Assembly: GCF_963576675.1 (NCBI RefSeq)
Contig: NC_088915.1
Coordinates: forward strand, 44,731,501 to 44,795,500
Origin: Euphorbia lathyris
Lineage: Eukaryota > Streptophyta > Magnoliopsida > Malpighiales > Euphorbiaceae
Length of the DNA: 64,000 nucleotides
Direction of reading: 5' to 3'
The first letter of the stretch is position 1; every line of letters starts with the position of its first letter. The notes beneath the pieces were generated by a model. It ran no database searches. It saw only the letters and a list, made by a program, of their open reading frames with translations, and had not been told where the DNA came from. Positions 46,332 to 56,304 of the stretch are shown piece by piece. The position numbers and the translations under genes were made by a program.

Positions 46332-46679
46332 AAGGACAGAAAAGTTCTTTCTAACGATTCTGAATTCTTTTAAAACACCATTGTCTGGAGCTAGTGTCTC
46401 GGAGGTTTAATGGGAACGTGTTTTGGTCTGGAATGATATAGACTAATGATTATTTTTCTGTTGACTGTTGTCTGTATTTTGACTGGTGTCACTGTTCTGT
46501 AAAAATTGGTTGTTGTCTGGAGTTCATATCTTGACAGTATTGGTTTCTGTCTGGGAGAAATGCAGGCTGAAACGGACTGCAAATCAGAGGTCTGTGCACC
46601 TGGTAAATAATTATTTACTTTTTACCTTTATGTCAAATCGTACCTTTTCGGTATTTACGGGAATGTCATTCCCTCTTCC
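46332..46679 (+). other. Upstream region of the antisense PMD gene
   Basis: About 350 bp of ordinary base composition, with TGTCTG-rich phrases (46380-46560), leading to the TATA box at 46680. Probably promoter DNA of the PMD gene. Confidence 0.45.
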
Positions 46680-46688
46680 TATATAAGG
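46680..46688 (+). promoter_or_regulatory. TATA box of the antisense PMD gene
   Basis: TATATAAGG, 78 bp before the first exon ATG, followed by a CT-rich leader (CTTCTCTCTCTTCTTTCTC). This is a typical plant core promoter and it points opposite to the G3 gag-pol direction. Confidence 0.65.
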
Positions 46689-46765
46689 TGGTGGGGTTTC
46701 ATTTCAACCTCACACCTTCTCTCTCTTCTTTCTCTCTCTAGACTTTGATTTGGATTATCCTCGGG

Positions 46766-49763
46766 ATGGATTTGGACGAATGCGATGGCACGAGAGGCAT
46801 GGATGAGGTTTACGTGAACCTGGATAGAGTGGACCCTTTCCACGACCCTGAGACGCATCTGAGCCGGACACGCTGCAACGAGGTAAGTGATTTCTCACTT
46901 TTGTTTGATTCAAATTCTAGGCTTTAGTATTCCTATCCGAACATGATTTGCATGCTAACTTTTAGATTGCCTTAGAGGACTTTAGCTAGAAAACATGAAT
47001 TTCTTCACTTACAAGTAACACTTGTTTGTTTCTGTGTACGAACGCGCGTTATATGCATGTGAGTAGTAACCCTGCGAATTCCTGCATGCTAACAGTAAAA
47101 ATAACGTGAATAGTAAAAACGTGAATAGTGCACGTGAATAGTAAAAACGTGAATAGTGACAACTTAACTAATGCACGTGAATAGTGAAAAACTTAACTAA
47201 TGTTTGTGAATAGTAAAACTTAACTAATGCACGTGAATAGTAAAAACGTGAATAGTGCACGTGAATAGTAAAAACGTGAATAGTGCAAACTTAACTAATG
47301 CACGTGAATAGTAAACTTAACCTATGCTCCTTGTCAATGCGGACGAAAGTGGATTAAAGAATTAACTAAACCTTACATGAGCGACCCTAAAGGAGAGACT
47401 TTTATAGAAAGTTGGCCCTAATTGACCAGATGTCTCTAGGTTAGATAATGAAAGAATACCTAGTCTTAACGCGTTTTCATCAATCGTACGCTTTAGGAAT
47501 CGTATTTAAATTTTCATGTCTTGTTCTTTCTAGTTCATCGAGATTTCCGTGACTACGGCCGAGATTCATTCGTGGTATGCTAGGCTAGGCGCCGCGGCGA
47601 GAGCCCGTGTGCGCGAGTTGGGCTTCGAGCCCTTTATTTCAGCGCTGCCCCGCACCAACGGGGTGTGTGATCGTTTTGGCCTACGTGCCTTATGCGAGCG
47701 GTGGGTTGACTCGACCCACACCTTCCATCTTTCCTTTGGGGAGATGACCATCTCGCCCAGAGATTTCTCTTTGTTGATGGGGCTGCGGGGGAGCAGCACT
47801 CCAGTTCCCTTTCATTTTGACCTGATGCGACCGCGGGTTGACCTCGCTAGGCTTGCTGCTTTGATTGGGCCGGGAGTTTGTCCAGGCGCCAGATCTACTC
47901 CGGCGAAGTTTATTTCTACTGCGAGCCTTTTGAGTCGCCGGGATTTTTGCGAGACAGACGATACTGACTTGGCAGTTCGTAGTTTCTTAGTGTATACTCT
48001 GAGCGAGACGATTTTCCGCACCAAGGGCGGAAAGGTACACGCGGGTCTTATTCAGGCACTCAGTGATTTGGATACGGCGGCTTCCTATGATTGGGCGGGG
48101 GCAGGTCTAGCCTTTCTATATAAATTTTTGGATCTGACTTGCCGGAAGCGCAAGGACTTCGGTGGTTACACCTTTGCCCTGCTGGTACGTGACGCGCCCT
48201 TGACTCGCCCATTTTATCTTCTTCGCGCTTTTCACACTTATAATCTTTGTTTTTACCGCAGGTTTGGGCGTATGAGAGGCGGATTCTTCCCAGTCAGTCT
48301 CGGCCTCAGCCACGAGTACCGAGGCTCCCTCTCATGACCCGATGGAGAGATTTTGACCTAGTCGCCGAGAGGAGACGGACGGTGGCGCGACTCCTAGATT
48401 GGATTGACTCGCGGACCCCGGGACAGGTAGATGTCGTCTAGTCGTGCTAGATTCTTGTTTGAACCGTTCTGACTTTCTCTTTGTGTTTTTTTTTTTTTAG
48501 ATTAAGTTCAGGTGGGACGACCTCGACTTCGGTCCCGATTACATGTATGTATCTATGATCCAGGAGCAGCAGTGCGTGCTCACCGGCCCCTGCATGCGGG
48601 CATGGTATTTAGGGGACCGAGGCATCACCGGGGTTAGTGACGCACACTGGACACCGGGCGAGATTCCCGTTTCCATGTTCGCGGTGCGGACCATACCCCT
48701 GTCGGTCATCCGTCAGGACTTGACCCGTCGGTTTGTCGGTAGAGAGGTGTGGGTTCATACCGGGGGCCGTGATCCCTACCTATCGACTCTATTGAGCGCG
48801 AGGGATGCCCCAGCGGCGGCGATGGAGGTGGATCCCGTGGAAGACGTATTCTCGCGGGAGCTATCGCGGCAGTCTTCGGTCAGGAGGAGGTCCCGGTAAG
48901 TGATTCCGCTTTTTACCTTTTATTCATGAGATGGTTAGCGGTATTTATTGTGTTTTTATTTGCAGGAGGGGTCTTGGAGGAGTGCTCATTTGTCGGACTT
49001 CTTTGACGGTACTCGAGCTCAGACATCCGTAGACGAGCCACCTTACTATGTCGGTGAGTCCTCCAGTGCCGCCCGACCGGAGAGGTCTTCCCTAGGCGTG
49101 CCCGTACCGGACTATGGGAGAGATTTTGCCACGGTTTGTTACGATGAGTCCGGGGCAGCTTATGCGGGGGTCGAGGCGGCTCCTTCTATCTTTACCTCGA
49201 GGGTCCCATTTGATCCTTCAGACGCTTCTCTGACTACGAGAGAGACCTGTACATATTATGTGGGACTGTCCGGTTACCTCCGAGACCGCCTCAGCTTGCG
49301 TTGTGCCGATCACCTGGTATGTATCCTTACTTTATTTTAGTGTAGTGGAATGCATGCATGTATGTATGATTTCTGTTCTTGCCTATGCTGCTTTTTTCTT
49401 TTTTTTTCACATCTGTTTTTCTTCCTTTTTTTTGTTCCTTTTTAGAGCGATCTTCACGCCCATGAGCGAAGACGAAGTGAGTCGGTGCGGGAGGCCGATG
49501 CCAGGGTTGGCCAGGTGTACCAAGAGTGGAACGACCACTGGTCGGAGGTGATGCGGAGGGAGACTGCTGGACATCTTGTCGTTGAGGAGAGAGCACGTGA
49601 TGAGACGATTGGACGCCTAGCTGCCGAGGAGAGAGCACGAGTTGCCGAGGAGAGAGCACGAGTTGCCGATGAGAGACTCCGAGCTGCCGAGGAGACACTA
49701 TCTGCGGAGCGGGCATCGCACTTGAGGGAGTTTGAGGCCTACTGGGACTTCCCTCCATATTAG
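46766..49763 (+). CDS. Plant mobile domain (PMD, MAIN-like) protein, six exons, antisense in G3
   Basis: My model has exons 46766-46882, 47534-48184, 48262-48426, 48501-48895, 48966-49316 and 49446-49763 (TAG). Introns are GT...AG with lengths 651, 77, 74, 70 and 129 bp. Exons 1, 2, 3 and 5 end on codon borders and join in frame. The exon 4/5 join is off by one base, so this copy is frameshifted there or uses another site. Exon 2 holds the PMD core: WVDSTHTFHLSFGEMTISPR, DFSLLMGLRG and a helical FLYKFLDLTCR. Exon 3 gives VWAYERRILP...RLPLMTRW, and exon 4 opens IKFRWDDLDFGPDYMY, both expected of PMD proteins. Exon 6 encodes an Arg/Glu-rich coiled coil with a 7-residue repeat (EERARVA). About 665 codons. 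Transposon-carried PMD genes are known; their role is unclear, though host MAIN/MAIL proteins affect silencing and genome stability. Confidence 0.82.
47104..47316. repeat. GTGAATAGT repeat in intron 1 of the PMD gene
   Basis: About eleven copies of GTGAATAGT, often as ACGTGAATAGTAAAAACGTG, with two larger blocks separated by ACTTAACTAATGC phrases. No coding meaning. Confidence 0.85.
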
Positions 49764-50223
49764 GCTCATTATGTATTGCTTCGTGGTTTTCATTAGAGTT
49801 ACCCCGATGTATAGCTGATGTATAGGGAGTGGGGTGGATAGTATGTAGGCTTTTTTTTGTGAACAGTAAGATAGGAAATGTATAACTCATGATTCATATT
49901 ACCATACATTCAGTAGATTATGATGATTCCAATCATTCTCGTCAAATATATTCATGCCTTTATTTATTTACAAACAACAGAAATACTTAGCCTCTTATAC
50001 ATTGTTTTTGTAACTGCTCAAGTTATAACTATTGTTACCAGGACCCGCCTTTCGGTTTTCGGATCCCGGCGATTTTTCTCCTCTCCTTTTACTATCCCGG
50101 AATTTTTAAATGAGTGCCCTTTCGGGTTTTCACCCATTGGGATTTCCCTTATTGTTGCATAGGTCGCCCTTTGCGGGTTTTCAACCTATTGGTAATTTTT
50201 CTTTCTTTTTCTCTTTTTTTTTT
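49764..50223. other. Convergent spacer between PMD gene and G3 pol
   Basis: The PMD gene and pol run tail to tail here. The spacer contains two similar pieces (about 50115-50150 and 50160-50200) with GGGTTTTCA...CCTATTGG phrases and a T-rich tract. No coding frame. Confidence 0.55.
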
Positions 50224-51717
50224 TTACGAAAAGTATTTCTTAAGCCTATCCAGGTTGGTAGGTTCGGAGAATTCCATGCCGTCCATGGTAGTTAACTTCA
50301 CCGCTCCTTTGCTTAGTATCTTCTTCACGACGAATGGCCCTTCCCAGTTAGGTTTAAACTTGCCCCTAGGGTCGGTGTGCGTCACACGAATCTGTTTCAG
50401 CACCAAATCTCCTTCTTTGATAGGACTGGTCTTGACCTTTTTATTGAAAGCCCGAGCCATCCTTCTTTGATATAACTGTACATGGTAAAGGGCTTCCATC
50501 CTTTTCTCGTCAACTAAAGCCAACTGCTCACATCGCCTCTTCACCCATTCCGTCTCGGGGATTTCTGCTTCCACTGCGATTCTCAACGATCGCTTTTCGA
50601 TCTCAATCGGCAGGACTGCTTTTGTTCCATATACCAATGAGAATGGCATTGCCCCAGTCGAGGTTCTGACTGTCGTGCGATAAGCCCATAATGCGAGTGG
50701 GAGCTGCTCATGCCAATTCCGATGTGATTCCACCGTTTTTACGAGAATCCTCTTAAGATTCTTATTAGCTGCTTATACTGCCCCATTAGCTTGTGGACGG
50801 TACGGAGAAGATCTGTGATGCTCAATGCCATATTCTCGGAAGAGCCTTCTTACTTCCCCATGAAACTGGACCCCATTATCCGCGATCATGTGATGAGGCA
50901 CTCCGAACCTGGTGACCAAGTGTTTCTCAATGAACTTTCTCATCTGCTTGGATCCCAATTTGCTAAACGACTCTGCCTCTACCCACTTGGTGAAATAATC
51001 GATGGCGACTGCAATAAACTTGTGCCCGTTTGAAGCATTAGGCCTTACCTCACCAATTATGTCAACGCCCCAAGCCGCGAATGGCCAAATAGGTGCTAAC
51101 ACATGTAATTCCATGGCTGGAAGATGACTACAATCGCCGTGGATTTGACAATCGTGGCATTTCTTCGCATACTCGCTACAATCTCTTTCCATGGTGAGCC
51201 AATAGAAGCCTTGTCTGATGATTTTCTTGGCTAACACTGCTCCTCCCATATGGGCCCCGCAAATTCCTGAATGTACTGATTCCATTGCCTCGCGGGCTTC
51301 TCCCGCATCCAAGCACCTTAGTTGTAACCCATCGATGTGCCTTTTGTAAAGTAAGTCGTTGTGGATGATGAACTGCCGAGCTAACCTTCTAATCACAGCT
51401 TGATCCCTCGGTTCTGACTCTGCCGGATGTGTTCCATGCTTCATGAAGTTCACGATATCGAAATACCACGGTTTTTCATCTGCCCCTAACAGCATTACGT
51501 CCTCGTAGCATGGTTTGTGAGATCTCCTCAATACCAACGGTTTCGAGGCAAGGTTCCGGGGGTTGTCCCAAACTGACACCAAAGTGGCCAAAGCATCCGC
51601 CGCCTGGTTCTGCGCTCGAGGAATGTGATAGAAACGACACTCCTTGAATCTTTGTGCCAACCCTTCTAGCTGATCTAGATATGGACGTAGCCTTTCTTCC
51701 CTCACTTCCCGATTTCC
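50224..51717 (-). pseudogene. G3 integrase and end of second RNase H
   Basis: After a stop at about 51720 the frame continues with the end of the extra RNase H (YHIPRAQNQAADALATL). The integrase follows with H-H-C-C (HSGICGAHMGG, CHDCQIHGD), AAWGVDIIGEV and MIADNGVQFHG. At about 50772 there is TAA exactly where the family has the catalytic Glu (NGAV*AANKNLKRI). The C-terminal part (LPLALWAYRTTVRTSTG, LVLKQIRVTHTDPRGKFKPN, NWEGPFVVKK) is intact to 50224. The stop removes both the third acidic residue and everything after it. Confidence 0.92.
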
Positions 51718-53751
51718 TTATGCATGTTCGATGATCAACTTGGAGTCACCCCAAATTTCGACGTACGATGCTCCTAGTGCCGCTAAAGACTCTAAACCAT
51801 AAATGCACGCTTCATATTCGGCCATATTATTGGTAAGAGGGAACGACAACTTCTTGGCCATCGGGATTCTTTCTCCCTCTGGTGAAATAAGTAGTACTCC
51901 AACTCCGGCTCCATTCGAATTAACTGCTCCATCGAAGAACATTTTCCATGGTATAACTTCAATTGCGTTTAAGTGCTCATCGGGGAAATCATAATTTATC
52001 TCTTCCTCTTCTGCATTCAGAGGTTGGTTGGCCAGAAACTCTGCCACGGCCCTCCCTTTGATAACCTTCTTCGTTACATATTCAATGTCAAACTCGGATA
52101 AAAGTAGTAACCATCGGGCTAGCTTCCCTGTCAAAGACGGAGTTTGGTACAGATACTTCACGGGGTCCATCCGAGAAATAATGATCACTTTATATGATTG
52201 AAAATAATGCCGTAGTTTCTTCGTTAGCCATACTACTGCCACACACGTCTTTTCGATCATGTTGTACTTGAGCTCGTACTCCAGGAACTTCTTACTCAGA
52301 TAATACACCGCGTGCTCCACACCGGTGTCCCCCTCTTGGGCCAGCATTGCCCCAATGGATCGCTCTTCAATCGCTACGTAGAGGAGAAGAGGTTTTCCCA
52401 GTTTAGGCGGTTTCAGCACTGGTGGGTTAGACAAGTAGTCACGGACCTTCTCTAAGGCTTGCTGACACTTATCATTCCAAATCGTGGGTTGATCTTTCCG
52501 TATCAACTTAAAGATGGGCTCGCAGATTACGGTGAGTCTTGCTATGAATCGACTGATATATTGAACCTGCCCCAGAAACCCTCTCACTTCTTTCTCATTC
52601 TTCGGTGCCGGCATTTCCTGTATAGCTTTCACTTTATCGGGATCTACTTCAATTCCTTTATTTCTGATTACGTAGCCTAAGATTTTCCCTGACGAAACGC
52701 CGAAAAAGCACTTCTTCGGATTTAACCTTAGCTTGAATTCTGCAATTCGGGCCAAAAACTTCTCGAGCGCCGCAAAATGCCCCTCTCTTGTCTCTGATTT
52801 GACCATCATGTCATCCACATAAACTTCTACCTCCTTGTGTATCATATCATGGAACAGTGTTGTGGCCATTCACTGGTAAGTTGCCCCGGCATTTTTCAAA
52901 CCAAATGGCATCACCCTGTAACAATACGTCCCCCACTCAGTTGTGAACGAGGTTTTTGCTTTGTGTTTCTCGGCCATCTGTACTTGCATGTAGCCCATGA
53001 AACTGTCTACATTCGTGTGTAAGACACTTGATGCTGCACTGTCGATCAACACGTCAATATGAGGCAACGCGAATTCATCCTTGGGGCATGCCTTGTTAAG
53101 GTCTCGATAATCGACGCACATTCTTACTTTGCCGTCCTTCTTTGCGATGGGCACTACATTTGCGACCCAAGGGGGATAGTCGATTACTTCGATGAACCCT
53201 GCTTCTAACTGCTTCTTCACTTCCTCTCTGATCTTATCTGCCCATTCCGGTCTCATGCGTCGGAGCTTCTGTTTTACGGGCCTCGCCTCGGGATATGTTG
53301 GAATACGGTGAGTTACGATTGATTGATCAATTCCAGGCATGTCTTCGTATGTCCAAGCAAACACTATTTCGTATTTTTTTATTATTCTCTCAAATTCTTT
53401 CCTCTCTTCAATAGTTAATTCTTGAGCAATTTGTATAAGTTTAGGATTTTCATCCGTGCCAAGATTGAAAGTTGACATTTCTATTGTATTGATTTCAAAT
53501 GTAGGCATGTTATATGAATGAGAATGCATGGTATGATCACGATCAACATCAAGCAAGTAAGCAAAATCAGAATTCATTTCATTGATAGTATTGGCGATTA
53601 CATCGTCTGATTCAAACAAAGCAGTAATACAATTTTCATCATCGAGGTTCTCGGGCTTCTCATATGCTTTGGAGGTACTGGGCTCATTTCCCGCTCCTGC
53701 AGTTACTTCTACGGTGATGACTTGCTCCTCGGCATTCAAGTCTAGCACCAT
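51718..53751 (-). pseudogene. G3 reverse transcriptase, RNase H and second RNase H-like domain
   Basis: One frame from 53751 to 51718, with a stop at about 52870 (TYQ*MATTLF, Arg expected). RT: YPPWVANVVPIAKKDGKVRM, CVDYRDLNKACPKDEFALPH, YCYRVMPFGLKNAG and catalytic VYVDDMMVKS near 52810. RNase H: LLLYVAIEERSIGAMLAQ (Ala at the first catalytic position), YNMIEKTCVAVVW and a degraded third site. The second RNase H-like domain has FFDGAVNSNGAGVGVLLI, NNMAEYEACIYGLE and IWGDSKLII, with all acidic residues present. A dual RNase H is the mark of Tat elements. Confidence 0.92.
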
Positions 53752-54161
53752 AATCTCCTCGACAAAGCAGCTCGCCTTTCCTTTGCCCCAGTTGGCAACA
53801 TCATTGAAGATTTCGAACCCCGGCAGGATCTTCCCTTCTGTGCTAGTCCATGACTTGGGGTTCCTGAATAAACTTTTCCATACCCCTCATTCACGAAGTA
53901 CTTCCTCAGGCCCACTTTTCCTTCACTACTTGCATTGGACGGACCTCCCTGTTCATATCCCAAACCCCTCCGGGTTTTCTGACTCTTGAAGTCTGGAAAT
54001 TCTGGCAGCCCTTGATGGTGTGCTCCTAAGCCCATTCCTGGGATGAAAACTCCCTTCATCATCTTCACCACATCGGTGGTCATGCTTGACTCGTAAATCC
54101 CGGAAACTTGGAACCCGGAGAAAAGTTGTGGCTCGATTCCCAATGCTGCCACCGAGCTCAC
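53742..54161 (-). pseudogene. G3 G-patch-like segment between protease and RT
   Basis: The frame reads SVAALGIEPQLFSGFQVSGI, then MMKGVFIPGMGLGAHHQGLP and RRGLGYEQGG. The MMK..F.PGMGLG.H.QG pattern is a G-patch, a short RNA-binding module found at this place in Tat-like elements. It lies in a different frame from the protease ORF before it (stop at 54158) and from the RT ORF after it, so small frameshifts border it on both sides. Confidence 0.7.
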
Positions 54162-56242
54162 TTCTCAGCTCTGATTGTCACTATCTCTTCCCCGCAGGGG
54201 AATTTGATCATTTGATGGAGCGTGGAGGGCACACCTCCCAACTTATGGAACCATGGGCGTCCCAATAATACGGCAAAGGTTACCGGGATATCCAGCACTG
54301 TGAACTCAGTTTCTTCTTCATGCAGCCCCACTTTCAACTTGGCCTTGAAGACTCCTTCAATATGCCTACGGCTGTCATCATATGCTCTAATCACAGTTTC
54401 AGAGGCTGTCAAGTCTCCCCTCTCAACTCCCAACTTCGACAAGAGTTTCAACGGACAAACATTAATAGCCGATCCATCATCGACCATCACACAGCTAGTC
54501 TTCTTCCCGTTGATTTCCGCTCGGATGTACAAAGGCTTATTGTGAGCCTTCCCTTCTTCTGGGAGATCCTCGTCGGTAAACGTGATTTTAGTTTTCTTTC
54601 GAGCCATAATTGCCCCTACTAGCGCTGCCGGCTCAGTATCGGTGGAAATAACCAAATTCTGCAGCTCTTTCATCAGGTTTTCACGATGATACTTGGAATG
54701 GCATAAAACTTCCCACACCGTGGATTTAGCTTGCGTCTTCTTCAACTGCTCGAGAATTTGGTCGTCGGGCTTAGGAGCCGACCCTTCCCCTATCTCAGTC
54801 TCTACCATAGGTGCCTTTCCCTCGGCCATCCGACCTGATCTTGTCATTACGGCAATTTCCGGCTTATCGTCCGATTCGTCCCAAATGTTAATAGGAATCC
54901 TCTGATTGGCATCTTCCTCGTCCGAAGAACTCTCCCAAATGTCCACAATCATTAAATCCATAACGTGAGGAACGTTTGGATTCAAATAAAAGGGATCTGC
55001 TGATCCATACAACGCCCAGCCTATCAAATCGTCGTAATCTCGGAGGGACACTCTGCTCATCCTTCTTGCTGCCAACGGAATAGCACCTCGTTGTATGCAC
55101 ATAAGCTGCACCTTATTGCTCATTGTTTCGTTACACTGCTCATAACGGTGCCTCCACCTCCTAGCATAGTCCACAAATGGTTCCTCGGGGAATTGCCTGA
55201 TCCTATCCAAATCTTCCAGGGATCCCGTCCATGGAACATACATCTCGTATCTTGCCACAAAGGCACTCCTAAGTGGTACCCAATGACCCATTTCCTCCTC
55301 CGATAGGCCTTGATGCCACAATAAGGCTTCTCCCATTAAGGTTTCCGGAAAATGTTCATGTAATTCACACTGCGGGAATCCAGCGTCATACATATGATTG
55401 CGGAATAACCTCGCATGCTCAACAGGATCCTGGTATCCACCATACCTAGGCATCGCTAACACCGCATCAGGTGTTTGGTAAGACGGGGAATCCGGGGTTT
55501 GCTCTGCCAGCATCCATACTGTGTACTCCTTGATAAATCTTTTCGTCATTGCCGCCCAATCGGTCTTAACATACATCGGCAACGACATGTACCACATTAA
55601 TGGTTCACCCATCAACGAATTACAAAACAAGCTAGTGATCTCTTCTTCTTTAAAACCCAAGGGCGCCATGGCCGATAAGTAGAAGTGAAGGTGCTCCATA
55701 GGGTCCTTGTTGCCATTATATTTGCTAACCCTCGGCAACGGACGCTTGATAGGTCCAATCTGCATTGCGAAGCGCTCTGCAGTCCTGTCCTCAGCTCTTC
55801 GATACTTTTCTAGAAATAGATCTGACAATTGATCCCAATCATACTTGCAAGAGTCGGGTAATGAGTGAAACCACCCCAAAGGCTCGCCTATCAGCGAATG
55901 GTGGAACCACTGAGCAATCTCATCCACCCCGAAGGATTCAACAAACATATCGCACATATATTCACGCAAGTGCATCTCGGGATTTCCCCCTCCACTAAAC
56001 AGACCCAAATTAGGCACAATAGTTCGAGACGACCCTTCTCCGGTCTCTTCGGCACTATCTTCATCATACAGTGCTCCACCATCCAATCCCTCTCCCATCA
56101 GTTCATCCTCTTGTTCCTCGCCAAGGAAGGACACATATAGACCATTTCCTACATTGTTCCTTTCATCGGAATCCAGCAACTCCTCTACGTTCTCCTCGAA
56201 GGATTCCATCACTACGCATTCCGTCAAACCAATTCCAATCAT
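54158..56242 (-). CDS. G3 second ORF: three gag-like modules fused to an aspartic protease
   Basis: 694 codons without a stop, beginning MIGIGLTECVVMESFEENVE. An acidic N-terminus is followed by three related gag-type modules. A (residues ~80-160): LFSGGGNPEMHLREYM, SLIGEPLGWFHSLP. B (~173-245): YNGNKDPMEHLHFYLSAM, SLMGEPLMWYMSLP. C (~263-415): YGGYQDPVEHARLFRNHM, TLMGEALLWHQGLS, then the longer second half FPEEPFVDYARRWRHRYEQC. Each shows the Retrotrans_gag order G-x-x-DP-x-x-H, a helix, G-E-x-L-x-W and a hydrophobic DW...F helix. The protease (MVDDGSAINVCPLKLLSKLG, ~585-605; flap LLGRPWFHKLGG, ~660) closes the ORF. The normal gag ORF lies 62 bp upstream, so this element encodes four gag-type modules. 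Function of the extra ones is unknown; a structural role in the particle is a guess. Confidence 0.85.
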   Translation of the reverse strand: MIGIGLTECVVMESFEENVEELLDSDERNNVGNGLYVSFLGEEQEDELMGEGLDGGALYDEDSAEETGEGSSRTIVPNLGLFSGGGNPEMHLREYMCDMFVESFGVDEIAQWFHHSLIGEPLGWFHSLPDSCKYDWDQLSDLFLEKYRRAEDRTAERFAMQIGPIKRPLPRVSKYNGNKDPMEHLHFYLSAMAPLGFKEEEITSLFCNSLMGEPLMWYMSLPMYVKTDWAAMTKRFIKEYTVWMLAEQTPDSPSYQTPDAVLAMPRYGGYQDPVEHARLFRNHMYDAGFPQCELHEHFPETLMGEALLWHQGLSEEEMGHWVPLRSAFVARYEMYVPWTGSLEDLDRIRQFPEEPFVDYARRWRHRYEQCNETMSNKVQLMCIQRGAIPLAARRMSRVSLRDYDDLIGWALYGSADPFYLNPNVPHVMDLMIVDIWESSSDEEDANQRIPINIWDESDDKPEIAVMTRSGRMAEGKAPMVETEIGEGSAPKPDDQILEQLKKTQAKSTVWEVLCHSKYHRENLMKELQNLVISTDTEPAALVGAIMARKKTKITFTDEDLPEEGKAHNKPLYIRAEINGKKTSCVMVDDGSAINVCPLKLLSKLGVERGDLTASETVIRAYDDSRRHIEGVFKAKLKVGLHEEETEFTVLDIPVTFAVLLGRPWFHKLGGVPSTLHQMIKFPCGEEIVTIRAEK

Positions 56243-56304
56243 GCTTACCCTATGATTAGGCGATGGATTACGCCTAGTGGAAGGGTTCGCTGACGAAGGA
56301 TCAG

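Noticed and set aside
49327..49890. 187-codon - strand ORF opposite PMD exon 6
   Set aside because: Mirror of the repetitive coiled-coil exon; the + strand frame fits the splice phases.
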